DNA of 64,000 bases from Rhynochetos jubatus (Eukaryota > Chordata > Aves > Eurypygiformes > Rhynochetidae). Both the position numbers and the translations under genes were made by a program. This document shows positions 30,741 through 42,800 of the stretch, piece after piece (within the stretch, counting starts at the first letter, position 1; every line of letters begins with the position of its first letter). The DNA lies in the NCBI GenBank assembly GCA_027574665.1, contig CM050656.1, forward strand, positions 8,941,501 through 9,005,500, given 5' to 3'. A model generated the notes under the pieces. The model saw only the letters and a list, made by a program, of their open reading frames with translations. It searched no databases and had not been told where the DNA came from.

Positions 30741-33700
30741 CGCCCACCGTGGGTTCTGGCTAGGAAAGCTGGGGAGGGAGCCATGTCGGTGCAGTGTCGT
30801 GCTCCTCTTGGCAGGCCTTTGCAATGCCAATTATCCCTGGAGCTGTGGGCTTTCTGGTTCTCCAGACCCTAACCCTAACCCTAACCCTAGAAGTTGCCGA
30901 CCGCGGTTTCCGGCCACGCCCCCCCCGCGTTCTGGCTAGGAAAGCTGGGGAGGGAGCCATGTCGGTGCAGTGTCGTGCTCCTCTTGGCAGGCCTTTGCAA
31001 TCCCAATTATCCCTGGAGCTGTGGGCTTTCTGGTTCTCCAGACCCTAACCCTAACCCTAACCCTAGAAGTTGCCGACCGCGGTTTCCGGCCACGCCCCCC
31101 CTGCGTTCTGGCTAGGAAAGCTGGGGAGGGAGCCATGTCGGTGCAGTGTCGTGCTCCTCTTGGCAGGCCTTTGCAATGCCAATTATCCCTGGAGCTGTGG
31201 GCTTTCTGGTTCTCCAGACCCTAACCCTAACCCTAACCCTAGAAGTTGCCGACCGCCGTTTCCGGCCACGCCCCCCCCGCGTTCTGGCTAGGAAAGCTGG
31301 GGAGGGAGCCATGTCGGTGCAGTGTCGTGCTCCTCTTGGCAGGCCTTTGCAATGCCAATTATCCCTGGAGCTGTGGGCTTTCTGGTTCTCCAGACCCTAA
31401 CCCTAACCCTAACCCTAGAAGTTGCCGACCGCGGTTTCCGGCCACGCCCCCCCCGCGTTCTGGCTAGGAAAGCTGGGGAGGGAGCCATGTCGGTGCAGTG
31501 TCGTGCTCCTCTTGGCAGGCCTTTGCAATGCCAATTATCCCTGGAGCTGTGGGCTTTCTGGTTCTCCAGACCCTAACCCTAACCCTAACCCTAGAAGTTG
31601 CCGACCGCGGTTTCCGGCCACGCCCACCGTGGGTTCTGGCTAGGAAAGCTGGGGAGGGAGCCATGTCGGTGCAGTGTCGTGCTCCTCTTGGCAAGCCTTT
31701 GCAATGCCAATTATCCCTGGAGCTGTGGGCTTTCTGGTTCTCCAGACCCTAACCCTAACCCTAACCCTAGAAGTTGCCGACCGCGGTTTCCGGCCACGCC
31801 CCCCCCGCGTTCTGGCTAGGAAAGCTGGGGAGGGAGCCATGTCGGTGCAGTGTCGTGCTCCTCTTGGCAGGCCTTTGCAATCCCAATTATCCCTGGAGCT
31901 GTGGGCTTTCTGGTTCTCCAGACCCTAACCCTAACCCTAACCCTAGAAGTTGCCGACCGCGGTTTCCGGCCACGCCCCCCGTGGGTTCTGGCTAGGAAAG
32001 CTGGGGAGGGAGCCATGTCGGTGCAGTGTCGTGCTCCTCTTGGCAGGCCTTTGCAATGCCAATTATCCCTGGAGCTGTGGGCTTTCTGGTTCTCCAGACC
32101 CTAACCCTAACCCTAACCCTAGAAGTTGCCGACCGCCGTTTCCGGCCACGCCCCCCCCGCGTTCTGGCTAGGAAAGCTGGGGAGGGAGCCATGTCGGTGC
32201 AGTGTCGTGCTCCTCTTGGCAGGCCTTTGCAATGCCAATTATCCCTGGAGCTGTGGGCTTTCTGGTTCTCCAGACGCTAACCCTAACCCTAACCCTAGAA
32301 GTTGCCGACCGTGGTTTCCGGCCACGCCCCACCCGGGTCCTGGCTAGGAAAGCTGGGGAGGGAGCCATGTCGGTGCAGTGTCGTGCTACTCTTGGCAGGC
32401 CTTTGCAATCCCAATTATCCCTGGAGCTGTGGTCTTTCTGGTTCTCCAGACCCTAACCCTAACCCTAACCCTAGAAGTTGCCGACCGCGGTTTCCGGCCA
32501 CGCCCCCCCCGCGTTCTGGCTTGGAAAGCTGGGGAGGGAGCCATGTCGGTGCAGTGTCGTGCTCCTCTTGGCAGGCCTTTGCAATCCCAATTATCCCTGG
32601 AGCTGTGGGCTTTCTGGTTCTCCAGACCCTAACCCTAACCCTAACCCTAGAAGTTGCCGACCGCGGTTTCTGGAAACGCCCCCCCCGCGTTCTGGCTAGG
32701 AAAGCTGGGGAGGGAGCCATGTCGGTGCAGTGTCGTGCTCCTCTTGGCAGGCCTTTGCAATGCCAATTATCCCTGGAGCTGTGGGCTTTCTGGTTCTCCA
32801 GACCCTAACCCTAACCCTAACCCTAGAAGTTGCCGACCGCGGTTTCCGGCCACGCCCCCCCCCGCGTTCTGGCTAGGAAAGCTGGGGAGAGAGCCATGTC
32901 GGTGCAGTGTCGTGCTCCTCTTGGCAGGCCTTTGCAATGCCAATTATCCCTGGAGCTGTGGGCTTTCTGGTTCTCCAGACGCTAACCCTAACCCTAACCC
33001 TAGAAGTTGCCGACCGCGGTTTCCGGCCACGCCCCCCCCGCGTTCTGGCTAGGAAAGCTGGGGAGGGAGCCATGTCGGTGCAGTGTCGTGCTCCTCTTGG
33101 CAGGCCTTTGCAATGCCAATTATCCCTGGAGCTGTGGGCTTTCTGGTTCTCCAGACCCTAACCCTAACCCTAACCCTAGAAGTTGCCGACCGCGGTTTCC
33201 GGCCACGCCCCCCCCGCGTTCTGGCTAGGAAAGCTGGGGAGGGAGCCATGTCGGTGCAGTGTCGTGCTCCTCTTGGCAGGCCTTTGCAATGCCAATTATC
33301 CCTGGAGCTGTGGGCTTTCTGGTTCTCCAGACCCTAACCCTAACCCTAACCCTAGAAGTTGCCGACCGCGGTTTCCGGCCACGCCCCCCTCCGGGTTCTG
33401 GCTAGGAAAGCTGGGGAGGGAGCCATGTCGGTGCAGTGTCGTGCTCCTCTTGGCAGGCCTTTGCAATGCCAATTATCCCTGGAGCTGTGGGCTTTCTGGT
33501 TCTCCAGACCCTAACCCTAACCCTAACCCTAGAAGTTGCCGACCGCGGTTTCCGGCCACGCCCCCCCCGCGTTCTGGCTAGGAAAGCTGGGGAGGGAGCC
33601 ATGTCGGTGCAGTGTCGTGCTCCTCTTGGCAGGCCTTTGCAATGCGAATTATCCCTGGAGCTGTGGGCTTTCTGGTTCTCCAGACGCTAACCCTAACCCT

Positions 33701-34400
33701 AACCCTAGAAGTTGCCGACCGCGGTTTCTGGAAACGCCCCCCCCCGTGTTCTGGCTAGGAAAGCTGGGGAGGGAGCCATGTCGGTGCAGTGTCGTGCTCC
33801 TCTTGGCAGGCCTTTGCAATCCCAATTATCCCTGGAGCTGTGGGCTTTCTGGTTCTCCAGACGCTAACCCTAACCCTAACCCTAGAAGTTGCCGACCGCG
33901 GTTTCCGGCCACGCCCCCCCCGCGTTCTGGCTAGGAAAGCTGGGGAGGGAGCCATGTCGGTGCAGTGTCGTGCTCCTCTTGGCAGGCCTTTGCAATGCCA
34001 ATTATCCCTGGAGCTGTGGGCTTTCTGGTTCTCCAGACCCTAACCCTAACCCTAACCCTAGAAGTTGCCGACCGTGGTTTCCGGCCACGCCCCCCCCGCG
34101 TTCTGGCTAGGAAAGCTGGGGAGGGAGCCATGTCGGTGCAGTGTCGTGCTCCTCTTGGCAGGCCTTTGCAAAGCCAATTATCCCTGGAGCTGTGGGCTTT
34201 CTGGTTCTCCAGACCCTAACCCTAACCCTAAACCTAGAAGTTGCCGACCGCGGTTTCCGGCCACGCCCCCCCCGCGTTCTGGCTAGGAAAGCTGGGGAGG
34301 GAGCCATGTCGGTGCAGTGTCGTGCTCCTCTTGGCAGGCCTTTGCAATGCCAATTATCCCTGGAGCTGTGGGCTTTCTGGTTCTCCAGACCCTAACCCTA
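30740..34400 (+). repeat. Zone between distant copies
   Basis: About 21 monomers. CCCACCGTGGG occurs near 30744 and 31624, GACCGCCGTTTCC near 31250 and 32140. GTGCTACTC with GTGGTC (near 32385-32433), TTTCTGGAAACG (near 32669 and 33726) and CCCCTCCGGG (near 33386) repeat the marker set of 27.0-28.3 kb, with whole monomers gained or lost between markers. CAAAGCCAATT occurs near 34170. No gene. Confidence 0.75.
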
Positions 34401-36380
34401 ACCCTAACCCTAGAAGTTGCCGACCGTGGTTTCCGGCCACGCCCCCCCCGCGTTCTGGCTAGGAAAGCTGGGGAGGGAGCCATGTCGGTGCAGTGTCGTG
34501 CTCCTCTTGGCAGGCCTTTGCAATGCCAATTATCCCTGGAGCTGTGGGCTTTCTGGTTCTCCAGACCCTAACCCTACCCCTAACCCTAGAAGTTGCCGAC
34601 CGCGGTTTCCGGCCACGCCCACCCCGCGTTCTGGCTAGGAAAGCTGGGGAGGGAGCCATGTCGGTGCAGTGTCGTGCTCCTCTTGGCAGGCCTTTGCAAT
34701 GCCAATTATCCCTGGAGCTGTGGGCTTTCTGGTTCTCCAGACCCTAACCCTAACCCTAACCCTAGAAGTTGCCGACCGCGGTTTCCGGCCACGCCCCCCC
34801 CCCGCGTTCTGGCTAGGAAAGCTGGGGAGGGAGCCATGTCGGTGCAGTGTCGTGCTCCTCTTGGCAGGCCTTTGCAATGCCAATTATCCCTGGAGCTGTG
34901 GGCTTTCTGGTTCTCCAGACGCTAACCCTAACCCTAACCCTAGAAGTTGCCGACCGTGGTTTCCGGCCACGCCCCCCCCGGGTTCTGGCTAGGAAAGCTG
35001 GGGAGGGAGCCATGTCGGTGCAGTGTCGTGCTCCTCTTGGCAGGCCTTTGCAATGCCAATTATCCCTGGAGCTGTGGGCTTTCTGGTTCTCCAGACCCTA
35101 ACCCTAACCCTAACCCTAGAAGTTGCCGACCGCGGTTTCCGGCTACGCCCCCCCCGGGTCCTGGCTAGGAAAGCTGGGGAGGGAGCCATGTCGGTGCAGT
35201 GTCGTGCTCCTCTTGGCAGGCCTTTGCAATGCCAATTATCCCTGGAGCTGTGGGCTTTCTGGTTCTCCAGACCCTAACCCTAACCCTAACCCTAGAAGTT
35301 GCCGACCGCGGTTTCCGGCCACGCCCCCCCCGCGTTCTGGCTAGGAAAGCTGGGGAGGGAGCCATGTCGGTGCAGTGTCGTGCTCCTCTTGGCAGGCCTT
35401 TGCAATGCCAATTATCCCTGGAGCTGTGGGCTTTCTGGTTCTCCAGACCCTAACCCTAACCCTAACCCTAGAAGTTGCCGACCGCGGTTTCCAGCCACGC
35501 CCCCCCCGGGTCCTGGCTAGGAAAGCTGGGGAGGGAGCCATGTCGGTGCAGTGTCGTGCTCCTCTTGGCAGGCCTTTGCAATGCCAATTATCCCTGGAGC
35601 TGTGGGCTTTCTGGTTCTCCAGACCCTAACCCTAACCCTAAACCTAGAAGTTGCCGACCGCGGTTTCCGGCCACGCCCCCCCCGCGTTCTGGCTAGGAAA
35701 GCTGGGGAGGGAGCCATGTCGGTGCAGTGTCGTGCTCCTCTTGGCAGGCCTTTGCAATGCCAATTATCCCTGGAGCTGTGGGCTTTCTGGTTCTCCAGAC
35801 CCTAACCCTAACCCTAACCCTAGAAGTTGCCGACCGCGGTTTCCGGCCACGCCCCCCCCGCGTTCTGGCTAGGAAAGCTGGGGAGGGAGCCATGTCGGTG
35901 CAGTGTCGTGCTCCTCTTGGCAGGCCTTTGCAATGCCAATTATCCCTGGAGCTGTGGGCTTTCTGGTTCTCCAGACCCTAACCCTAACCCTAACCCTAGA
36001 AGTTGCCGACCGCGTTTTCCGGCCACGCCCCCCCCCCGGGTCCTGGCTAGGAAAGCTGGGGAGGGAGCCATGTCGGTGCAGTGTCGTGCTCCTCTTGGCA
36101 GGCCTTTGCAATGCCAATTATCCCTGGAGCTGTGGGCTTTCTGGTTCTCCAGACCCTAACCCTAGCCCTAACCCTAGAAGTTGCCGACCGCGGTTTCCGG
36201 CCACGCCCCCCCCGCGTTCTGGCTAGGAAAGCTGGGGAGGGAGCCATGTCGGTGCAGTGTCGTGCTCCTCTTGGCAGGCCTTTGCCATCCCAATTATCCC
36301 TGGAGCTGTGGGCTTTCTGGTTCTCCAGACCCTAACCCTAACCCTAACCCTAGAAGTTGTCGACCGCGGTTTCCGGCCAC
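34400..36380 (+). repeat. Eleven-monomer segment, copy B of the distant pair
   Basis: Matches 28760-30740 at an offset of 5639 bp (32 x 176 plus 7). CCCTACCCCTAA, GCCCACCCCGCG, CGGCTACGCC, GGGTCCTGG, CCCTAGCCCTAA and TTTGCCATCCC keep order and spacing. Differences include CCCTAATCC present only in copy A, the CCAGCCACG core present only in copy B, and CCCTAAACC at one site in A but not B. Identity is roughly 99%. Confidence 0.78.
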
Positions 36381-39300
36381 GCCCCCCCCGCGTTCTGGCT
36401 AGGAAAGCTGGGGAGGGAGCCATGTCGGTGCAGTGTCGTGCTCCTCTTGGCAGGCCTTTGCAATGCCAATTATCCCTGGAGCTGTGGGCTTTCTGGTTCT
36501 CCAGACCCTAACCCTAACCCTAACCCTAGAAGTTGTCGACCGCGGTTTCCGGCCACGCCCCCCCCGCGTTCTGGCTAGGAAAGCTGGGGAGGGAGCCATG
36601 TCGGTGCAGTGTCGTGCTCCTCTTGGCAGGCCTTTGCAATGCCAATTATCCCTGGAGCTGTGGGCTTTCTGGTTCTCCAGACCCTAACCCTAACCCTAAC
36701 CCTAGAAGTTGCCGACCGCGGTTTCCGGCCACGCCCCCCCCCCGCGTTCTGGCTAGGAAAGCTGGGGAGGGAGCCATGTCGGTGCAGTGTCGTGCTCCTC
36801 TTGGCAGGCCTTTGCAATGCCAATTATCCCTGGAGCTGTGGGCTTTCTGGTTCTCCGGACGCTAACCCTAACCCTAACCCTAGAAGTTGCCGACCGTGGT
36901 TTCCGGCCACGCCCCCCCCGGGTTCTGGCTAGGAAAGCTGGGGAGGGAGCCATGTCGGTGCAGTGTCGTGCTCCTCTTGGCAGGCCTTTGCAATGCCAAT
37001 TATCCCTGGAGCTGTGGGCTTTCTGGTTCTCCAGACCCTAACCCTAACCCTAACCCTAGAAGTTGCCGACCGCGGTTTCCGGCCACGCCCCCCCCGGGTC
37101 CTGGCTAGGAAAGCTGGGGAGAGAGCCATGTCGGTGCAGTGTCGTGCTCCTCTTGGCAGGCCTTTGCAATGCCAATTATCCCTGGAGCTGTGGGCTTTCT
37201 GGTTCTCCAGACCCTAACCCTAACCCTAACCCTAGAAGTTGCCGACCGCGGTTTCCGGCCACGCCCCCCCCGCGTTCTGGCTAGGAAAGCTGGGGAGGGA
37301 GCCATGTCGGTGCAGTGTCGTGCTCCTCTTGGCAGGCCTTTGCAATGCCAATTATCCCTGGAGCTGTGGGCTTTCTGGTTCTCCAGACCCTAACCCTAAC
37401 CCTAACCCTAGAAGTTGCCGACCGCGGTTTCCAGCCACGCCCCCCCCGGGTCCTGGCTAGGAAAGCTGGGGAGGGAGCCATGTCGGTGCAGTGTCGTGCT
37501 CCTCTTGGCAGGCCTTTGCAATGCCAATTATCCCTGGAGCTGTGGGCTTTCTGGTTCTCCAGACCCTAACCCTAACCCTAACCCTAGAAGTTGCCGACCG
37601 CGGTTTCCGTCCACGCCCCCCCGCGTTCTGGCTAGGAAAGCTGGGGAGGGAGCCATGTCGGTGCAGTGTCGTGCTCCTCTTGGCAGGCCTTTGCAATCCC
37701 AATTATCCCTGGAGCTGTGGGCTTTCTGGTTCTCCAGACCCTAACCCTAACCCTAAACCTAGAAGTTGCCGACCGCGGTTTCCGGCCACGCCCCCCCCGC
37801 GTTCTGGCTAGGAAAGCTGGGGAGGGAGCCATGTCGGTGCAGTGTCGTGCTCCTCTTGGCAGGCCTTTGCAATCCCAATTATCCCTGGAGCTGTGGGCTT
37901 TCTGGTTCTCCAGACCCTAACCCTAACCCTAACCCTAGAAGTTGCCGACCGCGGTTTCTGGAAACGCCCCCCCCCCGCGTTCTGGCTAGGAAAGCTGGGG
38001 AGGGAGCCATGTCGGTGCAGTGTCGTGCTCCTCTTGGCAGGCCTTTGCAATGCCAATTATCCCTGGAGCTGTGGGCTTTCTGGTTCTCCAGACCCTAACC
38101 CTAACCCTAACCCTAGAAGTTGCCGACCGCGTTTTCCGGCCACGCCCCCCCCCCGGGTCCTGGCTAGGAAAGCTGGGGAGAGAGCCATGTCGGTGCAGTG
38201 TCGTGCTCCTCTTGGCAGGCCTTTGCAATCCCAATTATCCCTGGAGCTGTGGGCTTTCTGGTTCTCCAGACCCTAACCCTAGCCCTAACCCTAGAAGTTG
38301 CCGACCGTGGTTTCCGGCCACGCCCCCCCCCGCGTTCTGGCTAGGAAAGCTGGGGAGGGAGCCATGTCGGTGCAGTGTCGTGCTCCTCTTGGCAGGCCTT
38401 TGCCATCCCAATTATCCCTGGAGCTGTGGGCTTTCTGGTTCTCCAGACCCTAACCCTAACCCTAACCCTAGAAGTTGCCGACCGCGGTTTCCGGCCACGC
38501 CCCCCCCGCGTTCTGGCTAGGAAAGCTGGGGAGGGAGCCATGTCGGTGCAGTGTCGTGCTCCTCTTGGCAGGCCTTTGCAATGCCAATTATCCCTGGAGC
38601 TGTGGGCTTTCTGGTTCTCCAGACCCTAACCCTAACCCTAACCCTAGAAGTTGCCGACCGCGGTTTCCGGCCACGCCCCCCCCGCGTTCTGGCTAGGAAA
38701 GCTGGGGAGGGAGCCATGTCGGTGCAGTGTCGTGCTCCTCTTGGCAGGCCTTTGCAATGCCAATTATCCCTGGAGCTGTGGGCTTTCTGGTTCTCCAGAC
38801 CCTAACCCTAACCCTAACCCTAGAAGTTGCCGACCGCGGTTTCCGGCCACGCCCCCCCCCGCATTCTGGCTAGGAAAGCTGGGGAGGGAGCCATGTCGGT
38901 GCAGTGTCGTGCTCCTCTTGGCAGGCCTTTGCAATGCCAATTATCCCTGGAGCTGTGGGCTTTCTGGTTCTCCAGACCCTAACCCTAACCCTAACCCTAG
39001 AAGTTGCCGACCGCGGTTTCCGGCCACGCCCCCCCCGCGTTCTGGCTAGGAAAGCTGGGGAGGGAGCCATGTCGGTGCAGTGTCGTGCTCCTCTTGGCAG
39101 GCCTTTGCAATCCCAATTATCCCTGGAGCTGTGGGCTTTCTGGTTCTCCAGACCCTAACCCTAACCCTAACCCTAGAAGTTGCCGACCGCGGTTTCCGGC
39201 CACGCCCCCCCCGCGTTCTGGCTAGGAAAGCTGGGGAGAGAGCCATGTCGGTGCAGTGTCGTGCTCCTCTTGGCAGGCCTTTGCAATGCCAATTATCCCT

Positions 39301-40460
39301 GGAGCTGTGGGCTTTCTGGTTCTCCAGACCCTAACCCTAACCCTAACCCTAGAAGTTGCCGACCGCGGTTTCCAGCCACGCCCCCCCCGGGTCCTGGCTA
39401 GGAAAGCTGGGGAGGGAGCCATGTCGGTGCAGTGTCGTGCTCCTCTTGGCAGGCCTTTGCAATGCCAATTATCCCTGGAGCTGTGGGCTTTCTGGTTCTC
39501 CAGACCCTAACCCTAACCCTAAACCTAGAAGTTGCCGACCGCGGTTTCCGGCCACGCCCCCCCCGCGTTCTGGCTAGGAAAGCTGGGGAGGGAGCCATGT
39601 CGGTGCAGTGTCGTGCTCCTCTTGGCAGGCCTTTGCAATGCCAATTATCCCTGGAGCTGTGGGCTTTCTGGTTCTCCAGACCCTAACCCTAACCCTAAAC
39701 CTAGAAGTTGCCGACCGCGGTTTCCGGCCACGCCCCCCCCGCGTTCTGGCTAGGAAAGCTGGGGAGGGAGCCATGTCGGTGCAGTGTCGTGCTCCTCTTG
39801 GCAGGCCTTTGCAATGCCAATTATCCCTGGAGCTGTGGGCTTTCTGGTTCTCCAGACCCTAACCCTAACCCTAACCCTAGAAGTTGCCGACCGCGTTTTC
39901 CGGCCACGCCCCCCCCCCGGGTCCTGGCTAGGAAAGCTGGGGAGAGAGCCATGTCGGTGCAGTGTCGTGCTCCTCTTGGCAGGCCTTTGCAATCCCAATT
40001 ATCCCTGGAGCTGTGGGCTTTCTGGTTCTCCAGACCCTAACCCTAGCCCTAACCCTAGAAGTTGCCGACCGCCGTTTCCGGCCACGCCCCCCCCGCGTTC
40101 TGGCTAGGAAAGCTGGGGAGGGAGCCATGTCGGTGCAGTGTCGTGCTCCTCTTGGCAGGCCTTTGCCATCCCAATTATCCCTGGAGCTGTGGGCTTTCTG
40201 GTTCTCCAGACCCTAACCCTAACCCTAACCCTAGAAGTTGCCGACCGCGGTTTCCGGCCACGCCCCCCCCGCGTTCTGGCTAGGAAAGCTGGGGAGGGAG
40301 CCATGTCGGTGCAGTGTCGTGCTCCTCTTGGCAGGCCTTTGCAATGCCAATTATCCCTGGAGCTGTGGGCTTTCTGGTTCTCCAGACCCTAACCCTAACC
40401 CTAACCCTAGAAGTTGCCGACCGCGGTTTCCGGCCACGCCCCCCCCGCGTTCTGGCTAGG
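35290..40460 (+). repeat. Higher-order repeat of 10-12 monomers, about three turns
   Basis: The core CCAGCCACG with GGGTCCTGG occurs near 35492, 37432 and 39373 (spacing 1940 and 1941 bp, 11 monomers). GCGTTTTCC with a ten-C run occurs near 36013, 38129 and 39894, CCCTAGCCCTAA near 36163, 38280 and 40047, and TTTGCCATCCC near 36285, 38402 and 40167. The order of markers is constant while the spacing changes by whole monomers (12 then 10), so turns gained or lost units after amplification. The first part overlaps copy B of the 5639-bp pair. Confidence 0.78.
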
Positions 40461-41539
40461 AAAGCTGGGGAGGGAGCCATGTCGGTGCAGTGTCGTGCTC
40501 CTCTTGGCAGGCCTTTGCAATGCCAATTATCCCTGGAGCTGTGGGCTTTCTGGTTCTCCAGACCCTAACCCTAACCCTAACCCTAGAAGTTGCCGACCGC
40601 GGTTTCCGGCCACGCCCCCCCCGCATTCTGGCTAGGAAAGCTGGGGAGGGAGCCATGTCGGTGCAGTGTCGTGCTCCTCTTGGCAGGCCTTTGCAATGCC
40701 AATTATCCCTGGAGCTGTGGGCTTTCTGGTTCTCCAGACCCTAACCCTAACCCTAACCCTAGAAGTTGCCGACCGCGGTTTCCGGCCACGCCCCCCCCGC
40801 GTTCTGGCTAGGAAAGCTGGGGAGGGAGCCATGTCGGTGCAGTGTCGTGCTCCTCTTGGCAGGCCTTTGCAATCCCAATTATCCCTGGAGCTGTGGGCTT
40901 TCTGGTTCTCCAGACCCTAACCCTAACCCTAACCCTAGAAGTTGCCGAACGCGGTTTCCGGCCACGCCCCCCCCGCGTTCTGGCTAGGAAAGCTGGGGAG
41001 AGAGCCATGTCGGTGCAGTGTCGTGCTCCTCTTGGCAGGCCTTTGCAATGCCAATTATCCCTGGAGCTGTGGGCTTTCTGGTTCTCCAGACCCTAACCCT
41101 AACCCTAACCCTAGAAGTTGCCGACCGCCGTTTCCGGCCACGCCCCCCCCGCGTTCTGGCTAGGAAAGCTGGGGAGGGAGCCATGTCGGTGCAGTGTCGT
41201 GCTCCTCTTGGCAGGCCTTTGCAATGCCAATTATCCCTGGAGCTGTGGGCTTTCTGGTTCTCCAGACGCTAACCCTAACCCTAACCCTAGAAGTTGCCGA
41301 CCGTGGTTTCCGGCCACGCCCCCCCCGGGTCCTGGCTAGGAAAGCTGGGGAGGGAGCCATGTCGGTGCAGTGTCGTGCTCCTCTTGGCAGGCCTTTGCAA
41401 TGCCAATTATCCCTGGAGCTGTGGGCTTTCTGGTTCTCCAGATCCTAACCCTAACCCTAACCCTAGAAGTTGCCGACCGCGGTTTCCGGCCACGCCCCCC
41501 CCGCGTTCTGGCTAGGAAAGCTGGGGAGGGAGCCATGTC
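40461..41539 (+). repeat. Near-consensus zone
   Basis: Six monomers. Variants include CGCATTCTGG near 40622, GCCGAACGCGG near 40945, GACCGCCGTTTCC near 41127, CCGTGG with GGGTCCTGG near 41301-41332 and GATCCTAACC near 41441. No gene. Confidence 0.75.
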
Positions 41540-42800
41540 GGTGCAGTGTCGTGCTCCTCTTGGCAGGCCTTTGCAATGCCAATTATCCCTGGAGCTGTGG
41601 GCTTTCTGGTTCTCCAGACCCTAACCCTAACCCTAACCCTAGAAGTTGCCGACCGCGGTTTCCGGCCACGCCCCCCCCCGCGTTCTGGCTAGGAAAGCTG
41701 GGGAGGGAGCCATGTCGGTGCAGTGTCGTGCTCCTCTTGGCAGGCCTTTGCAATCCCAACTATCCCTGGAGCTGTGGTCTTTCTGGTTCTCCAGACGCTA
41801 ACCCTAACCCTAACCCTAGAAGTTGCCGACCGCGGTTTCCGGCCACGCCCCCCCCGCGTTCTGGCTTGGAAAGCTGGGGAGGGAGCCATGTCGGTGCAGT
41901 GTCGTGCTCCTCTTGGCAGGCCTTTGCAATGCCAATTATCCCTGGAGCTGTGGGCTTTCTGGTTCTCCAGACCCTAACCCTAACCCTAACCCTAGAAGTT
42001 GCCGACCGCGGTTTCCGGCCACGCCCCCCCCGCGTTCTGGCTTGGAAAGCTGGGGAGGGAGCCATGTCGGTGCAGTGTCGTGCTCCTCTTGGCAGGACTT
42101 TGCAATGCCAATTATCCCTGGAGCTGTGGGCTTTCTGGTTCTCCAGACCCTAACCCTAACCCTAACCCTAGAAGTTGCCGACCGCGGTTTCCGGCCACGC
42201 CCCCCCTGCGTTCTGGCTAGGAAAGCTGGGGAGGGAGCCATGTCGGTGCAGTGTCGTGCTCCTCCTGGCAGGCCTTTGCAATGCCAATTATCCCTGGAGC
42301 TGTGGGCTTTCTGGTTCTCCAGACCCTAACCCTAACCCTAACCCTAGAAGTTGCCGACCGCGGTTTCCGGCCACGCCCCTCCCGCGTTCTGGCTAGGAAA
42401 GCTGGGGAGGGAGCCATGTCGGTGCAGTGTCGTGCTCCTCTTGGCAGGCCTTTGCAATGCCAATTATCCCTGGAGCTGTGGGCTTTCTGGTTCTCCAGAC
42501 CCTAACCCTAACCCTAACCCTAGAAGTTGCCGACCGCGGTTTCCGGCCACGCCCCCCCCCGCGTTCTGGCTAGGAAAACTGGGGAGGGAGCCATGTCGGT
42601 GCAGTGTCGTGCTCCTCTTGGCAGGCCTTTGCAATCCCAATTATCCCTGGAGCTGTGGTCTTTCTGGTTCTCCAGACGCTAACCCTAACCCTAACCCTAG
42701 AAGTTGCCGACCGCGGTTTCCGGCCACGCCCCCCCCGCGTTCTGGCTTGGAAAGCTGGGGAGGGAGCCATGTCGGTGCAGTGTCGTGCTCCCCTTGGCAG
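41540..42800 (+). repeat. Five-monomer duplication, period 881 bp
   Basis: Around 41640-41900 and 42521-42781 the same run of rare variants appears: a nine-C core, CAATCCCAA, GGAGCTGTGGTC, the CGCTAA first unit and GGCTTGG. The offset is 881 bp (5 x 176 plus 1). Private differences (CCCAACTATCC near 41756, GGAAAACTGG near 42575, GCTCCCCTTGG near 42787) show later divergence. Boundaries are approximate. Confidence 0.65.
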
